Shown piece by piece: positions 17,612 to 26,338 of a stretch of DNA of 64,000 bases. Numbering within the stretch: position 1 is the stretch's first letter; every line of letters begins with the position of its first letter. The DNA comes from Microbacterium sp. VKM Ac-2870 (lineage in GTDB: Bacteria; Actinomycetota; Actinomycetes; Actinomycetales; Microbacteriaceae). Under the pieces are notes generated by a model. It made no database searches. It was not told where the DNA came from and saw only the letters and a list, made by a program, of their open reading frames with translations. The position numbers were made by a program, and so were the translations under genes. The stretch is from assembly GCF_015350795.1 (NCBI RefSeq), contig NZ_JADKSH010000001.1, forward strand, positions 248,461 to 312,460. Reading direction: 5' to 3'.

Positions 17612-17617
17612 TATCGT
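17612..17617 (+). promoter_or_regulatory. -10 hexamer of the gamma-carbonic anhydrase-like gene
   Basis: TATCGT 7 nt before ATG 17625; no ribosome-binding site, so probably leaderless. Confidence 0.5.
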
Positions 17618-17624
17618 CGGCGTC

Positions 17625-18164
17625 ATGACGATCGCCCACGATGCCTCCGTCCTGTCGATTCCAGCGGGCAGCCCGTCGATTGACGCCAGCGCCTTCGTCG
17701 CGGCCGGCGCGCGACTGATCGGCGATGTCACCCTCGAGGAGGGCGCAAGCGTCTGGTACAACGCCGTCGTGCGCGGCGACAGCGCTGCGATCACTGTGGG
17801 GGCCGGGAGCAACCTGCAGGACAACGTGTCGGTGCATGTGGATGCCGGCCACCCGGTCGTCATCGGATGCGACGTGTCGGTCGGCCACAATGCGGTGGTC
17901 CACGGCTGCACCATCGGCGACGGCTCGCTCATCGGGATGGGCAGCGTCGTCCTGTCTGGCGCCGTGATCGGTTCGGGGTGCCTCGTCGCCGGGGGAGCGG
18001 TCGTGCTGGAAGGGTCCGTCATCCCCGACGGTTCGCTCGTGGCGGGCGTACCGGCCAAGGTGCGCCGGGAGCTGTCCGAGGAAGAGAAGGCCGGCATCAT
18101 CCGCAACGCGCAGATCTATCGCGCGCATTCCGCGTCGCACGCGACGGCATCCGACGCGCGGTGA
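17625..18164 (+). CDS. Gamma-carbonic anhydrase-like hexapeptide-repeat protein
   Basis: 179 residues built from left-handed beta-helix hexapeptide repeats (GARLIGDVTLEEGASVWYNAVVRGD onward, in about ten turns) with a C-terminal helix. The metal-ligand histidines expected of gamma-carbonic anhydrases are present in VSVHVDAGH and VSVGHNAVVHG. Family members hydrate CO2 when active, but many are inactive or act as acyl-carrier-like proteins. The frame is open upstream into the dps region; ATG 17625 is chosen from the normal family start and the -10 position. The C-terminal Ala/Ser/His stretch is probably disordered. Confidence 0.9.
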   Translation: MTIAHDASVLSIPAGSPSIDASAFVAAGARLIGDVTLEEGASVWYNAVVRGDSAAITVGAGSNLQDNVSVHVDAGHPVVIGCDVSVGHNAVVHGCTIGDGSLIGMGSVVLSGAVIGSGCLVAGGAVVLEGSVIPDGSLVAGVPAKVRRELSEEEKAGIIRNAQIYRAHSASHATASDAR

Positions 18165-18199
18165 CCGGGGGCCGCATCAGCCGGTGAACGGCCGATCGT

Positions 18200-18231
18200 C
18201 GTGGCGGCGGAGCGGCGTGGCGGCGGAGCGG
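18200..18231. repeat. Short tandem duplication in an intergenic stretch
   Basis: A 16-bp unit (CGTGGCGGCGGAGCGG) occurs twice in tandem within the 210-bp gap 18165-18374. I see no gene, terminator or RNA in the rest of that gap. Confidence 0.6.
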
Positions 18232-18374
18232 CACCGCAACGATCTGGATGCCGTCCGCACGTACGACGCGCGGAACCACGACACAGCGGCGGGAGACCAG
18301 CCCAGACGATGTCGGAGCTGCACTCTGGAATCGCACACGATCGGGCACCCAGCGACCACAGTGAGCGAATGTGG

Positions 18375-18445
18375 AGGGGATGACGGGAATCGAACCCGCA
18401 CCATCAGTTTGGAAGACTGAGGCTCTACCATTGAGCTACATCCCC
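18375..18445 (-). tRNA. tRNA-Gly (TCC)
   Basis: A 71-nt cloverleaf on the minus strand: 7-bp acceptor GGGGATG/CATCCCC, D-loop with AGCTCAATGGTAGAGC, anticodon loop CTTCCAA with anticodon TCC (reads GGA), T-arm GCGGGTTCGAATCCCGT. The 3' CCA is not encoded. It is divergent from tRNA-Pro across about 105 bp. Confidence 0.95.
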
Positions 18446-18473
18446 GAGACCGCTTCGCAGCGGCATCCAGAAG

Positions 18474-18500
18474 AGTCTACAAGGTCTTGTCGGCTAGACT
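18474..18500. promoter_or_regulatory. Divergent -10 candidates for the two tRNA genes
   Basis: TAGACT occurs on the minus strand at 18479-18474 (toward tRNA-Gly) and on the plus strand at 18495-18500 (toward tRNA-Pro). -35 elements are not clear. Confidence 0.35.
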
Positions 18501-18551
18501 GACCAACGGCCGTTACACGGCGCATGCCACCTGAGACGGTAAGTGCGCGCC

Positions 18552-18625
18552 CGGGGCGTAGCTCAGCTTGGTAGAGCGCCCGCTTTGGGAGCGGGAGGCC
18601 GCAGGTTCAAATCCTGTCGCCCCGA
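18552..18625 (+). tRNA. tRNA-Pro (TGG)
   Basis: A 74-nt cloverleaf: acceptor CGGGGCG/CGCCCCG, anticodon loop TTTGGGA with anticodon TGG (reads CCA), T-arm GCAGGTTCAAATCCTGT, discriminator A. CCA is not encoded. It lies 71 nt before trigger factor, the usual actinobacterial order. Confidence 0.95.
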
Positions 18626-18696
18626 CGAACGGCCCCCCAGACCTAAGAAACCACGGACACGCACGTGCGCGTCCGGACACGAGGAGAACAACAGGC

Positions 18697-20178
18697 ATGG
18701 TCACCAGCACCGTCGAGACGCTCAGCCCGACCCGGGTCAAGCTGCACATCACGGTCACGCCCGATGAGCTCAAGCCGAGCATCTCGCACGCATACGAGCA
18801 CATCGCGCAGGACATCCAGATCCCGGGTTTCCGCAAGGGCAAGGTGCCCGCGCCGATCATCGACCAGCGCGTCGGTCGCGGCGCCGTCATCGAGCACGCG
18901 GTCAGCGAAGGCCTCGACACCTTCTACCGTGAGGCCGTCACGGCCAACGATGTGCGCATCGTCGGCCGCCCGTCCGCCGAGGTCGTCGAGTGGCCCAGCG
19001 ACAAGGACTTCTCCGGCGACCTCAAGGTCGAGGTCGAGGTCGACGTGCGCCCCGAGTTCGACCTGCCCTCCCTCGCGGACGTGACCGTCGAAATCGACGC
19101 GGTCGAGACCGACGACGCCGCCATCGACGCCGAGCTCGACCGCCTGCGCGGCCGCTTCGGCACGTTGGTGACCGTTGATCGTCCCGCTGCCAAGGGTGAC
19201 TTCGTCGAGCTCAACCTCGTCGCCACGATCGACGGTGCCGAGATCGACCGCGCCGAGGGCGTGTCGTACGAGGTCGGCTCGGGCGAGCTGCTCGAGGGCA
19301 TCGATGAGGCCGTCGAGTCGCTCACCGCGGGAGAAGACACCACGTTCCGCAGCAAGCTCGTCGGCGGCGACCACGCCGGCGACGAGGCCGAGGTCTCGGT
19401 CAGCGTCACCGCTGTCAAGGAGCGCGAGCTGCCTGACGCCGATGACGACTTCGCTCAGATGGCCAGCGAGTTCGACACCATCGCCGAGCTCCGCGAGAGC
19501 CTCGCCACGCGGGTCTCCGAGCAGTCGGTGTACGTGCAGGGTGCCGCCGCTCGAGACAAGCTCATCGAGGCGCTGCTCGCCAAGGTCGAGATCCCCGTCC
19601 CCGCACAGCTGGTCGAAGACGAGGTGCACACGCACCTCGAAGGCGAAGGCCGTCTCGAAGACGACGAGCACCGTGCCGAGGTCACCGAGGCCAGCGAGAA
19701 GCAGTTCCGCACGCAGATGATCCTCGACAAGCTCGCCGAGGCCCACGACGTGCAGGTCTCGCAGGAGGAACTGACGCAGTACCTCATCCAGTCGGCCGCG
19801 CAGTACGGCATGGCTCCGCAGGAGTTCGTCGACGCGCTGCAGCAGGGCAACCAGCTGCCCGCGATGGTCGGCGAGGTCGCCCGTAACAAGGCGCTCGCGA
19901 TCGCGCTTGGCAAGGTGACGGTCGTCGACACGAACGGCAAGGCTGTCGACCTGACCGGCTTCATCGTCTCCGACGAGGACAGCGCAGAGGAAGAGGTCGT
20001 CGAGGAGGCTCAGGAGATCGCCGACGCCGCTGCCGACGCAGAGGCTGAGAAGCCCGCCAAGAAGGCTCCGGCGCGCAAGACTCCCGCTAAGAAGGCCGAC
20101 GCGGATGCCGCCGACAAGCCGGCCGCGAAGAAGCCCGCCGCCAAGAAGGCTCCGGCCAAGAAGGCCGACGCGGAGTGA
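18697..20178 (+). CDS. tig: Trigger factor (ribosome-associated chaperone/PPIase)
   Basis: 493 residues. The ribosome-binding domain contains the signature [12 protein letters not shown] (about 45-56). The FKBP-type PPIase domain spans about 165-250 ([15 protein letters not shown] ... [16 protein letters not shown]), and the substrate-binding arms follow to about 430. It binds L23 at the tunnel exit and folds nascent chains. It is longer than E. coli Tig (432) because of an acidic linker and a final roughly 40-residue tail of Lys/Ala/Pro repeats of the AKKAPA type. GAGGAG upstream supports ATG 18697. It lies directly before clpP1-clpP2-clpX. Confidence 0.97.
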   Translation: MVTSTVETLSPTRVKLHITVTPDELKPSISHAYEHIAQDIQIPGFRKGKVPAPIIDQRVGRGAVIEHAVSEGLDTFYREAVTANDVRIVGRPSAEVVEWPSDKDFSGDLKVEVEVDVRPEFDLPSLADVTVEIDAVETDDAAIDAELDRLRGRFGTLVTVDRPAAKGDFVELNLVATIDGAEIDRAEGVSYEVGSGELLEGIDEAVESLTAGEDTTFRSKLVGGDHAGDEAEVSVSVTAVKERELPDADDDFAQMASEFDTIAELRESLATRVSEQSVYVQGAAARDKLIEALLAKVEIPVPAQLVEDEVHTHLEGEGRLEDDEHRAEVTEASEKQFRTQMILDKLAEAHDVQVSQEELTQYLIQSAAQYGMAPQEFVDALQQGNQLPAMVGEVARNKALAIALGKVTVVDTNGKAVDLTGFIVSDEDSAEEEVVEEAQEIADAAADAEAEKPAKKAPARKTPAKKADADAADKPAAKKPAAKKAPAKKADAE

Positions 20179-20203
20179 TCCCGTAGCGGGCGAGTGCCCG
20201 TGT

Positions 20204-20235
20204 GAAGGGTCGGATGCTTCGGCATCCGGCCCTTC
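20204..20235 (+). terminator. Terminator after tig
   Basis: 14-bp stem with one G-U pair (20204-20217 and 20222-20235) closed by a TTCG tetraloop. No long T-tract. Confidence 0.75.
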
Positions 20236-20313
20236 GTCGTTCGCGTGCAGCGGGCCGTCCGACACGGCACTCCGCCGACGGCGAACACGGCCGGGGGCGC
20301 GAGCGCACGCCGA

Positions 20314-20319
20314 TAGATT
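20314..20319 (+). promoter_or_regulatory. clpP1 -10 candidate
   Basis: TAGATT 34 nt before the clpP1 ATG, with a Shine-Dalgarno (CAGGAG) downstream. I did not recognise a ClgR-type operator with confidence. Confidence 0.4.
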
Positions 20320-20353
20320 CAATGCGTACGGAAACCCGGAATCAGGAGTATCC

Positions 20354-20938
20354 ATGGCTGAACCACTTGTCGCCACGAGCGTCTTCGACAGACTGCTGAG
20401 AGATCGCATCATCTGGCTCGGATCGGAGGTGCGCGACGAGAACGCGAACGAGATCTGCGCGAAGATCCTGCTCCTCGCGGCCGAGGACACCGAGAAGGAC
20501 ATCTACCTCTACATCAACTCGCCCGGTGGCTCGATCACCGCAGGCATGGCGATCTACGACACGATGCAGTTCGTGCCGAACGACATCGTCACCGTCGGCA
20601 TCGGTATGGCCGCATCGATGGGTCAGCTGCTGTTGACCGCAGGCACCAAGGGAAAGCGCTACATCACGCCTAACGCCCGCGTGCTGCTCCACCAGCCGCA
20701 CGGTGGCTTCGGTGGAACCGCCAGCGACATCCAGACGCAGGCGCAGCTCATCCTCGACATGAAGAAGCGTCTCGCAGAGATCACCGCGGCGCAGACCGGC
20801 AAAACGGTCGAGCAGGTCAACGCCGACGGTGACCGCGACCGCTGGTTCACCGCCGAAGAGGCCCTGGCGTACGGCTTCGTCGACCACATCCGCGAATCGG
20901 CCACCGATGTCATCGGCGGCGGCGGCACAAAGAACTGA
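20354..20938 (+). CDS. clpP1: ATP-dependent Clp protease proteolytic subunit 1
   Basis: 194 residues. Catalytic Ser88 lies in GMAASMGQ and His113 in LLHQPHGG; the catalytic Asp is in the late [19 protein letters not shown] segment. With ClpP2 it probably forms the mixed two-ring peptidase known in actinobacteria, fed by ClpX or ClpC1. The frame is open upstream to 20105; ATG 20354 is chosen because it has CAGGAG at the right distance and the usual N-terminus. It is followed after 14 nt by clpP2. Confidence 0.97.
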   Translation: MAEPLVATSVFDRLLRDRIIWLGSEVRDENANEICAKILLLAAEDTEKDIYLYINSPGGSITAGMAIYDTMQFVPNDIVTVGIGMAASMGQLLLTAGTKGKRYITPNARVLLHQPHGGFGGTASDIQTQAQLILDMKKRLAEITAAQTGKTVEQVNADGDRDRWFTAEEALAYGFVDHIRESATDVIGGGGTKN

Positions 20939-20952
20939 CCGGAGGATCCCGA

Positions 20953-21618
20953 ATGAACATGCCCACTGCCGGCATCCCGCAGGGCTTCCAGATGCCCTCC
21001 AGCCGCTACATCCTGCCGCAGTTCGAAGAGCGCACGGCCTACGGCTACAAGCGCCAGGACCCTTACAACAAGCTGTTCGAAGACCGTGTGATCTTCCTCG
21101 GCGTGCAGGTCGACGACGCGTCGGCCGATGATGTCATGGCCCAGCTCCTCGTGCTCGAGTCGCAAGACCCCGACCGTGACATCGTCATGTACATCAACTC
21201 GCCGGGTGGATCCTTCACCGCCATGACCGCGATCTACGACACCATGCAATACGTGTCGCCGCAGATCCAGACCGTCGTGCTCGGTCAGGCGGCCTCTGCC
21301 GCGTCGGTGCTGCTTGCCGCCGGCGCCCCGGGCAAGCGTCTGGCCCTGCCGAACGCTCGCATCCTCATGCACCAGCCCGCCGTCGGCGAATCCGGCCACG
21401 GTCAGGCCTCGGACATCGAGATCCAGGCAGCCGAGATCATGCGCATGCGCACGTGGCTGGAAGAGACAATGGCGCGGCACACCAACCGCGCTCAGGAGCA
21501 GGTCCACAAGGACATCGACCGCGACAAGATCCTCTCTGCGGCCGAGGCCCTGGAGTACGGCATCGTCGACCAGGTGCTGACGTCGCGCAAGCGCGTACCC
21601 GCAGCACTGACGTCCTGA
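20953..21618 (+). CDS. clpP2: ATP-dependent Clp protease proteolytic subunit 2
   Basis: 221 residues with the ClpP fold: [12 protein letters not shown], catalytic Ser115 in GQAASAASVLL and His140 in ILMHQPAVGESGHGQ. The roughly 30-residue N-terminal extension (MNMPTAGIPQGFQMPSSRYI) is typical of actinobacterial ClpP2 and partly removed on maturation. It assembles with ClpP1. GGAGG precedes ATG 20953. A hairpin after the stop separates it from clpX. Confidence 0.97.
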   Translation: MNMPTAGIPQGFQMPSSRYILPQFEERTAYGYKRQDPYNKLFEDRVIFLGVQVDDASADDVMAQLLVLESQDPDRDIVMYINSPGGSFTAMTAIYDTMQYVSPQIQTVVLGQAASAASVLLAAGAPGKRLALPNARILMHQPAVGESGHGQASDIEIQAAEIMRMRTWLEETMARHTNRAQEQVHKDIDRDKILSAAEALEYGIVDQVLTSRKRVPAALTS

Positions 21619-21631
21619 CACACGTGCCACC

Positions 21632-21668
21632 ACGAGGTCCCGCCGTCGCATCGACAGCGGGACCTCGT
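21632..21668 (+). terminator. Hairpin after clpP2
   Basis: 12-bp perfect arms (21632-21643 and 21657-21668) with a 13-nt loop. No T-tract. It suggests clpX can be transcribed separately. Confidence 0.6.
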
Positions 21669-21726
21669 CACATGTCGAGAGTTCCACAACCGTGTCGCAA
21701 TCCGCCGAGATGTCCGACTCAGCGGT

Positions 21727-21732
21727 TAGGCT
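21727..21732 (+). promoter_or_regulatory. clpX -10 candidate
   Basis: TAGGCT 40 nt before clpX, downstream of the hairpin after clpP2; -35 not clear. Confidence 0.4.
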
Positions 21733-21771
21733 CGAATCGCATCCCTGAGAGTTTTCTGGAGGAGGAGCATC

Positions 21772-23040
21772 ATGGCTCGCATCGGTGAAAGTGCCGACCT
21801 GTTCAAGTGCTCCTTCTGCGGCAAAAGCCAAAAGCAGGTGCAGCAGTTGATCGCTGGACCCGGGGTCTACATCTGCGACGAGTGCGTCGAGCTGTGCAAC
21901 GAGATCATCGAAGAGCGCATGGCGGAGTCGTCCGACGGCGTCGTCAGCGATTTCGATCTGCCCAAACCGCGTGAGATCTTCTCCTTCCTGGCGGAATACG
22001 TGGTCGGCCAGGATGCCGCGAAGAAGGCGCTCTCGGTAGCCGTGTACAACCACTACAAGCGCGTGCGCGCGCACGGAACGCTCCAGTCGGCCGAGCAGCG
22101 CGCCGACGAGGTCGAGATCGCGAAGAGCAACATCCTGCTGCTCGGCCCGACCGGTTGCGGCAAGACGTACCTCGCCCAGACGCTCGCGAAGCGACTGAAC
22201 GTTCCGTTCGCCGTCGCCGATGCGACCGCGCTCACCGAAGCGGGATACGTCGGCGAAGACGTCGAGAACATCCTGCTCAAGCTGCTGCAGGCCGCGGACT
22301 TCGACGTCAAGCGCGCAGAGACCGGCATCATCTACATCGACGAGGTCGACAAGATCGCCCGCAAAGCCGAGAACCCCTCGATCACCCGAGATGTGTCCGG
22401 CGAGGGCGTTCAGCAGGCGCTCCTGAAGATTCTCGAGGGCACGGTTGCGTCGGTGCCGCCGCAGGGCGGACGCAAGCACCCGCACCAGGAGTTCATCCAG
22501 ATCGACACGACCAACGTCCTGTTCATCGTGGCGGGCGCCTTCGCGGGTCTCGAGGACATCATCTCGTCGCGCGTCGGCAAGCACGGCGTCGGCTTCGGCG
22601 CCCCCCTGCAGGAAAAGGGCAAGGAGCTCGACCTCTTCAGCGAGGTCGAGCCGGAAGACCTTCACAAGTTCGGCCTGATCCCCGAGTTCATCGGACGCCT
22701 GCCGGTCGTGACGTCCGTGGCCCCGCTCGACCAAGCCGCGCTCATCGAGATCCTGACGGGACCGAAGAACGCGTTCGTCAAGCAGTATCAGCGCATGTTC
22801 GAGCTCGACGGCGCCGAATTGGAGTTCGAGGACGACGCGCTGCTCGCCATCGCCGACCTCGCCGTAGCCCGCAAGACGGGTGCGCGTGGTCTGCGCGCGA
22901 TCCTCGAAGACGTGCTCGGTCCGATCATGTTCGAAATCCCCTCGACAGAGGATGTCGCGAAGGTGATCGTCACGCGCGCCGCCGTCACCGAAGGAGCTCC
23001 GCCGACCCTCGTGCTGGAGCACAAGCGCAAGAGCGCCTGA
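21772..23040 (+). CDS. clpX: ClpX, ATP-dependent unfoldase subunit of ClpXP
   Basis: 422 residues. The zinc-binding domain has four cysteines (Cys13, Cys16, Cys35, Cys38). The AAA+ module shows Walker A GPTGCGKT, Walker [13 protein letters not shown], and the pore loop [10 protein letters not shown]; the IGF-type loop for docking to ClpP lies after residue 250. It recognises tagged substrates, unfolds them and feeds ClpP1P2. GGAGGAG before ATG 21772 gives a strong start. Length and domains are normal. Confidence 0.98.
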   Translation: MARIGESADLFKCSFCGKSQKQVQQLIAGPGVYICDECVELCNEIIEERMAESSDGVVSDFDLPKPREIFSFLAEYVVGQDAAKKALSVAVYNHYKRVRAHGTLQSAEQRADEVEIAKSNILLLGPTGCGKTYLAQTLAKRLNVPFAVADATALTEAGYVGEDVENILLKLLQAADFDVKRAETGIIYIDEVDKIARKAENPSITRDVSGEGVQQALLKILEGTVASVPPQGGRKHPHQEFIQIDTTNVLFIVAGAFAGLEDIISSRVGKHGVGFGAPLQEKGKELDLFSEVEPEDLHKFGLIPEFIGRLPVVTSVAPLDQAALIEILTGPKNAFVKQYQRMFELDGAELEFEDDALLAIADLAVARKTGARGLRAILEDVLGPIMFEIPSTEDVAKVIVTRAAVTEGAPPTLVLEHKRKSA

Positions 23041-23045
23041 CCTCG

Positions 23046-23564
23046 GTGACAGCACCGGCCTCCTCGCGTGAGCGCCCCCCACGGGCAGTTCGCATCCTTC
23101 GCATCGTTGTCGGCACGGTGATGGCCATCCTCATCCTCACCGGCGTTGCGACCGTGACCTTCATGCATGCGTTCGGGCCGCGCGACGGGGAATCGATCGC
23201 GCACGCGCAGGTGGATGCCGCGGCCCGCACCATCCAGCACCGCGTGTCACGCCCGGGGCCGGGAGTGGATGCCGCAACCCTCGCTGCTACCCAGTTCGGC
23301 GATGTGGCGGGGGCGACGGTGGAGCCTTACGCGTGGCGCGGTTCGACGTCGGACCCCGACGGGGCACGCCTGGACGTACGGATCAAGGTGAGCGTGCAGC
23401 CAGAGCCCTCCACGCGACTCTTCCAACCCGGCGTGGCTGCCGGCAGCGCACAGGGATGCTTCCGCTTCCACGTGCGCGAGGGCCGATCGTCGTACCGGCC
23501 GATCGACTGCCCGGCGACGATGTCGCACAGCACACCGACCCCGTCGGAGTCGCCCTCACCGTAG
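23046..23564 (+). CDS. Hypothetical membrane-anchored protein, 172 aa
   Basis: Starts at GTG 23046, 5 nt after the clpX stop, in a frame that is open far upstream through clpX. After a basic N-terminus (SSRERPPRAVRILRIVVG) one membrane helix spans about residues 19-42, followed by an extracytoplasmic domain with Ala/Asp/Val-rich segments and two cysteines near the C-terminus (QGCFRFHV and PIDCPATM), which could form a disulfide. The end is Pro/Ser/Thr-rich. No known family recognised. It is probably co-transcribed with clpX, but a function in proteolysis is not implied. Confidence 0.75.
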   Translation: MTAPASSRERPPRAVRILRIVVGTVMAILILTGVATVTFMHAFGPRDGESIAHAQVDAAARTIQHRVSRPGPGVDAATLAATQFGDVAGATVEPYAWRGSTSDPDGARLDVRIKVSVQPEPSTRLFQPGVAAGSAQGCFRFHVREGRSSYRPIDCPATMSHSTPTPSESPSP

Positions 23565-23582
23565 CCGCGCAGACGTCGGCGA

Positions 23583-25640
23583 TCAGCCCTCGAGTCCGCG
23601 GCGCGCCAGCAGCGGGGCGATGTCGGCGTCGCGCCCGCGGAAGTCGCGATACGCCTCGAGCGGGTCCTTGGAGCCGCCGACGCCCAGTAGGCGCTCACGA
23701 AAGCGGTCGCCACCCTCTCGGGTCAGGCCGCCATTCTCGCTGAACCACTCGACGGTGTCGGCGTCGAGCACTTCGCTCCAGATGTAGGAGTAATACCCGG
23801 CGCTGTAACCGCCTGAGAATACATGTGCGAAGTACGTCGACGCGTACCGCGTCGGCACCACAGGGTTGTCCAGGCCGATGTCCGCCAGAGCAGCGGCCTC
23901 GAACGCAGCGACGTCGGCCACGGCATCCGCACCTCTGACGTCCAGCGAGTGCCACGCCTGGTCGAGCCATGCCGCCGCGAGGTACTCGCTGGTGGCGAAC
24001 CCCTGGTTGAACGCCTCCGAGGCGTGGAGCTTCTCGACGACGTCGTGGGGGAGCGGCTCGCCCGTCTCGACGTGGCGCGCGTAGGAGGCGAGGATCTCGG
24101 GCCAGAGGATCCACATCTCGTTCACCTGGCTCGGGAACTCCACGAAATCGCGGAAGACCGCAGTACCGGCGAAGTGCGGGAACGTGACGGTGGCGAACAG
24201 TCCGTGCAGTGCGTGACCGAACTCATGGAACATCGTGGTGACCTCGTCGAGGGTCAGCAGAGTGGGCTGTCCGTCCGCCGGCTTCGGCACATTCAGGTTG
24301 TTCACGACGATCGGGCGGGTGCCGCGAAGGGCCGACTGGGCGACGATCGAGTTCATCCACGCACCGCCGCGCTTGGTGTCACGCGTGTAGAGGTCGAGGA
24401 GGAACAACCCCAGCTCGGTCCCGTCTGCGTTGTGGATCTCGAAGACCCGAACGTCGGGGTGGTATCCAGGGAGGTCGGTGCGCTCGGTGAAGGTGATGCC
24501 GTAGAGCGACGTCGCTGCGCGGAAGACGCCGTCGACGAGAACACGCTCCGCATCGAACCAGGGTCGAAGAGCGGTGCGGTCGAGATCGTACTGTGCGGCA
24601 CGCACGCGTTCGGTGTAGAACGCCCAGTCGTGCGCTTCGAGGGCGAACGGATGCGATTCCGTGTCGACGATGGCCTGCAGTGCCGCCTGTTCGGCGCGCG
24701 CATTCGCCGCCGCCGGGGCGGCAAGGCGTCGCAGCAGAGCGTGGACGGCTTCGGGAGACCCTGCCGTCTCGTCGCTGGTGACATACGCGGCGTGGCTGCC
24801 GTACCCCAGGAGCGCCGCCCGCTCGGCCCGCAGGCGCACGATCTCCCGCAGCACCTCCCGGTTATCGAAGGAGTTGCCGCGCGAACCCCGCGAGCGGGAC
24901 GCGTCCAGAAGACGCCGACGGCTGTCGCGGCTTGTCAGGCTCGACAGGTACGGGTGGCCGGTGAAGAGCGTGAGAGTGACCACATAACGCCCCTCCATGC
25001 CCCGGTCTGAGGCGTTCTGCGCCGCGGCCGAAATTTCGCCGTCGGTGAGGCCGTCGAGTTCGGCGGCATCGTCGAAGACGACGGCGAGGTCGTTGGTGTC
25101 GGCCAGGAGGTTCTTCTCGAACGTCGTCGTCAGCACTGACAGACGCTGATTGAGGTCGGTGAGGCGGCTCTTCTCCGCATCGTCGAGGCTGGCGCCGGCG
25201 TGCGTCATCTCCCGGTAGTGGCGTTCGAGCAGATAGCGCTCTTCCGCCGTCAGATCGAGGTCGTCACGCTGGGCGTGCAGCAGTTGTACGCGCTCATAGA
25301 GCGCTTTGTTGAGCTGAACGGCATCCTGATGCGCCGACATGAGCGGAGCGAGGGACTGCTCGATCTCTTGGATCTCCGGCGTGCCATCGGCGGAAGCCAC
25401 CGTGTAGAACGTGCGCGCCACCTGGCCGAGGAGATCTCCGGAGCGCTCCAGCGCGACCATCGTGTTCTCGAACGTGGGGGATGCCGAGGTGCCGGTGATC
25501 TCGTCGATCTCACGGCGGTGACGCGCGAACGCCTCCTCGAATGCCGGAAGGTAGTACGCCGGTCTGATCGTCCGATAGTCGGGCAGACCATAGGGGAGCG
25601 AGGACGGAGCCAGGAGGGGATTGAACACGACATCGGTCAT
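23583..25640 (-). CDS. dcp: M3-family metallopeptidase (peptidyl-dipeptidase Dcp-like)
   Basis: 685 residues. The thimet-oligopeptidase zinc site HEFGHALHG lies around residue 470, preceded by the typical NLNVPKPADGQPTLLTLDEV and followed by the third ligand in the SQVNEMW region. It cleaves short peptides; Dcp removes C-terminal dipeptides, while OpdA cuts internally, and the sequence favours Dcp-like. The frame is open to 25682, but ATG 25640 is preceded by TACGCT at 6 nt and gives the family N-terminus (MTDVVFNPLLAPSSLPYGLP). It is divergent from the ArsR-like regulator. Confidence 0.93.
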   Translation of the reverse strand: MTDVVFNPLLAPSSLPYGLPDYRTIRPAYYLPAFEEAFARHRREIDEITGTSASPTFENTMVALERSGDLLGQVARTFYTVASADGTPEIQEIEQSLAPLMSAHQDAVQLNKALYERVQLLHAQRDDLDLTAEERYLLERHYREMTHAGASLDDAEKSRLTDLNQRLSVLTTTFEKNLLADTNDLAVVFDDAAELDGLTDGEISAAAQNASDRGMEGRYVVTLTLFTGHPYLSSLTSRDSRRRLLDASRSRGSRGNSFDNREVLREIVRLRAERAALLGYGSHAAYVTSDETAGSPEAVHALLRRLAAPAAANARAEQAALQAIVDTESHPFALEAHDWAFYTERVRAAQYDLDRTALRPWFDAERVLVDGVFRAATSLYGITFTERTDLPGYHPDVRVFEIHNADGTELGLFLLDLYTRDTKRGGAWMNSIVAQSALRGTRPIVVNNLNVPKPADGQPTLLTLDEVTTMFHEFGHALHGLFATVTFPHFAGTAVFRDFVEFPSQVNEMWILWPEILASYARHVETGEPLPHDVVEKLHASEAFNQGFATSEYLAAAWLDQAWHSLDVRGADAVADVAAFEAAALADIGLDNPVVPTRYASTYFAHVFSGGYSAGYYSYIWSEVLDADTVEWFSENGGLTREGGDRFRERLLGVGGSKDPLEAYRDFRGRDADIAPLLARRGLEG

Positions 25641-25646
25641 CGTCCC

Positions 25647-25652
25647 AGCGTA
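25647..25652 (-). promoter_or_regulatory. -10 hexamer of dcp
   Basis: TACGCT on the minus strand, 6 nt before ATG 25640. The nested dyad at 25664-25709 covers the expected -35 region, so the operator may also affect dcp. Confidence 0.5.
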
Positions 25653-25663
25653 GGCCGAAGCGG

Positions 25664-25709
25664 TGCAAAGATCATCTTGCAAACGTTTCTTTGCAACGCT
25701 ATCTTTGCA
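25664..25709. promoter_or_regulatory. Nested 46-bp dyad operator between dcp and the ArsR-like gene
   Basis: Outer arms TGCAAAGAT (25664-25672) and ATCTTTGCA (25701-25709) and inner arms TTGCAAA (25677-25683) and TTTGCAA (25690-25696) share one centre at 25686.5. Four TTTGCA half-sites are thus arranged symmetrically, ending 2 nt before the ATG at 25712. This is the expected form of a site for two regulator dimers. The A/T-rich content is striking in this GC-rich region. Confidence 0.75.
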
Positions 25710-25711
25710 GC

Positions 25712-26338
25712 ATGAGCACAGATGACGCCCCGACCGGCTCGCCCGACAGCCCGTCCGTGTCCGGGGAAGAGCGCAAGCTCGATGCCAGCGCTCTCCGCGC
25801 TCTGGCCCACCCGCTCCGGGTCGAGATCTACGACATCCTGACCCAGTACGGTCCGCAGACCGCGAGTTCTCTGGCAGCGATGACGGGGGAGTCCTCCGGC
25901 GCCACCAGCTATCACTTACGCGCGCTCGCCAAGCACGATCTCATCCGCGAGATCAGTGACCGCGGCACGGGACGCGAGCGGTGGTGGGAGCGGACCAAGG
26001 GCGGTGTCTCGTTCACGAACCCGGAGGCGATGAAGACGCCGGCGGGTAAAGCGGCGACCCAGCTCGTGATGAACGAGTTCCTGACCCGCCGCCACCTGCA
26101 ATTGATGCGTTACGTGAACGAGACGCTGAGTTCTGCCGAAACCCTCGACTCCGCCGAAGCCATGGTCGCGACCTCCACACTGCGGCTGTCCTCCGCCCAG
26201 ATGGAGGCCTTGGCCACCGAACTCCACGAGGTGGTCCTCCGCTACGGCGACCTCTACCGCGATCAGACAGGCGAAGGCCTGCGCCCGGTCAGCATCCGCA
26301 CCGACCTGTTTCCCCTCCCCGAAGAAGGACTTTCCTGA
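25712..26338 (+). CDS. ArsR-like winged-helix transcriptional regulator
   Basis: 208 residues. A winged HTH (about 28-95) begins [17 protein letters not shown] and includes the recognition segment [18 protein letters not shown] with the wing RGTGRERWW; a helical C-terminal domain of about 100 residues probably dimerises or binds ligand. The C-terminal part differs from small ArsR sensors and lacks metal-binding Cys. It overlaps the MFS gene by 1 nt (TGATG), so it very likely regulates this transporter operon through the dyad at its own start. ATG 25712 is chosen over an upstream codon inside the dyad. Confidence 0.9.
   Translation: MSTDDAPTGSPDSPSVSGEERKLDASALRALAHPLRVEIYDILTQYGPQTASSLAAMTGESSGATSYHLRALAKHDLIREISDRGTGRERWWERTKGGVSFTNPEAMKTPAGKAATQLVMNEFLTRRHLQLMRYVNETLSSAETLDSAEAMVATSTLRLSSAQMEALATELHEVVLRYGDLYRDQTGEGLRPVSIRTDLFPLPEEGLS

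Noticed and set aside
18200..18231. Tandem repeat as a possible CRISPR or attachment site
   Set aside because: Only two short units, no spacers, and no integrase or cas gene in the window; tRNA-Gly and tRNA-Pro have no direct repeats of their 3' ends nearby.
22155..23046. Upstream extension of the 172-aa membrane protein through clpX
   Set aside because: The extension is an Arg-rich alternative frame of clpX; the GTG at 23046 fits the gene spacing.
20659..23082. 807-aa minus-strand ORF across clpP1, clpP2 and clpX
   Set aside because: Shadow of three certain genes; composition is not protein-like.
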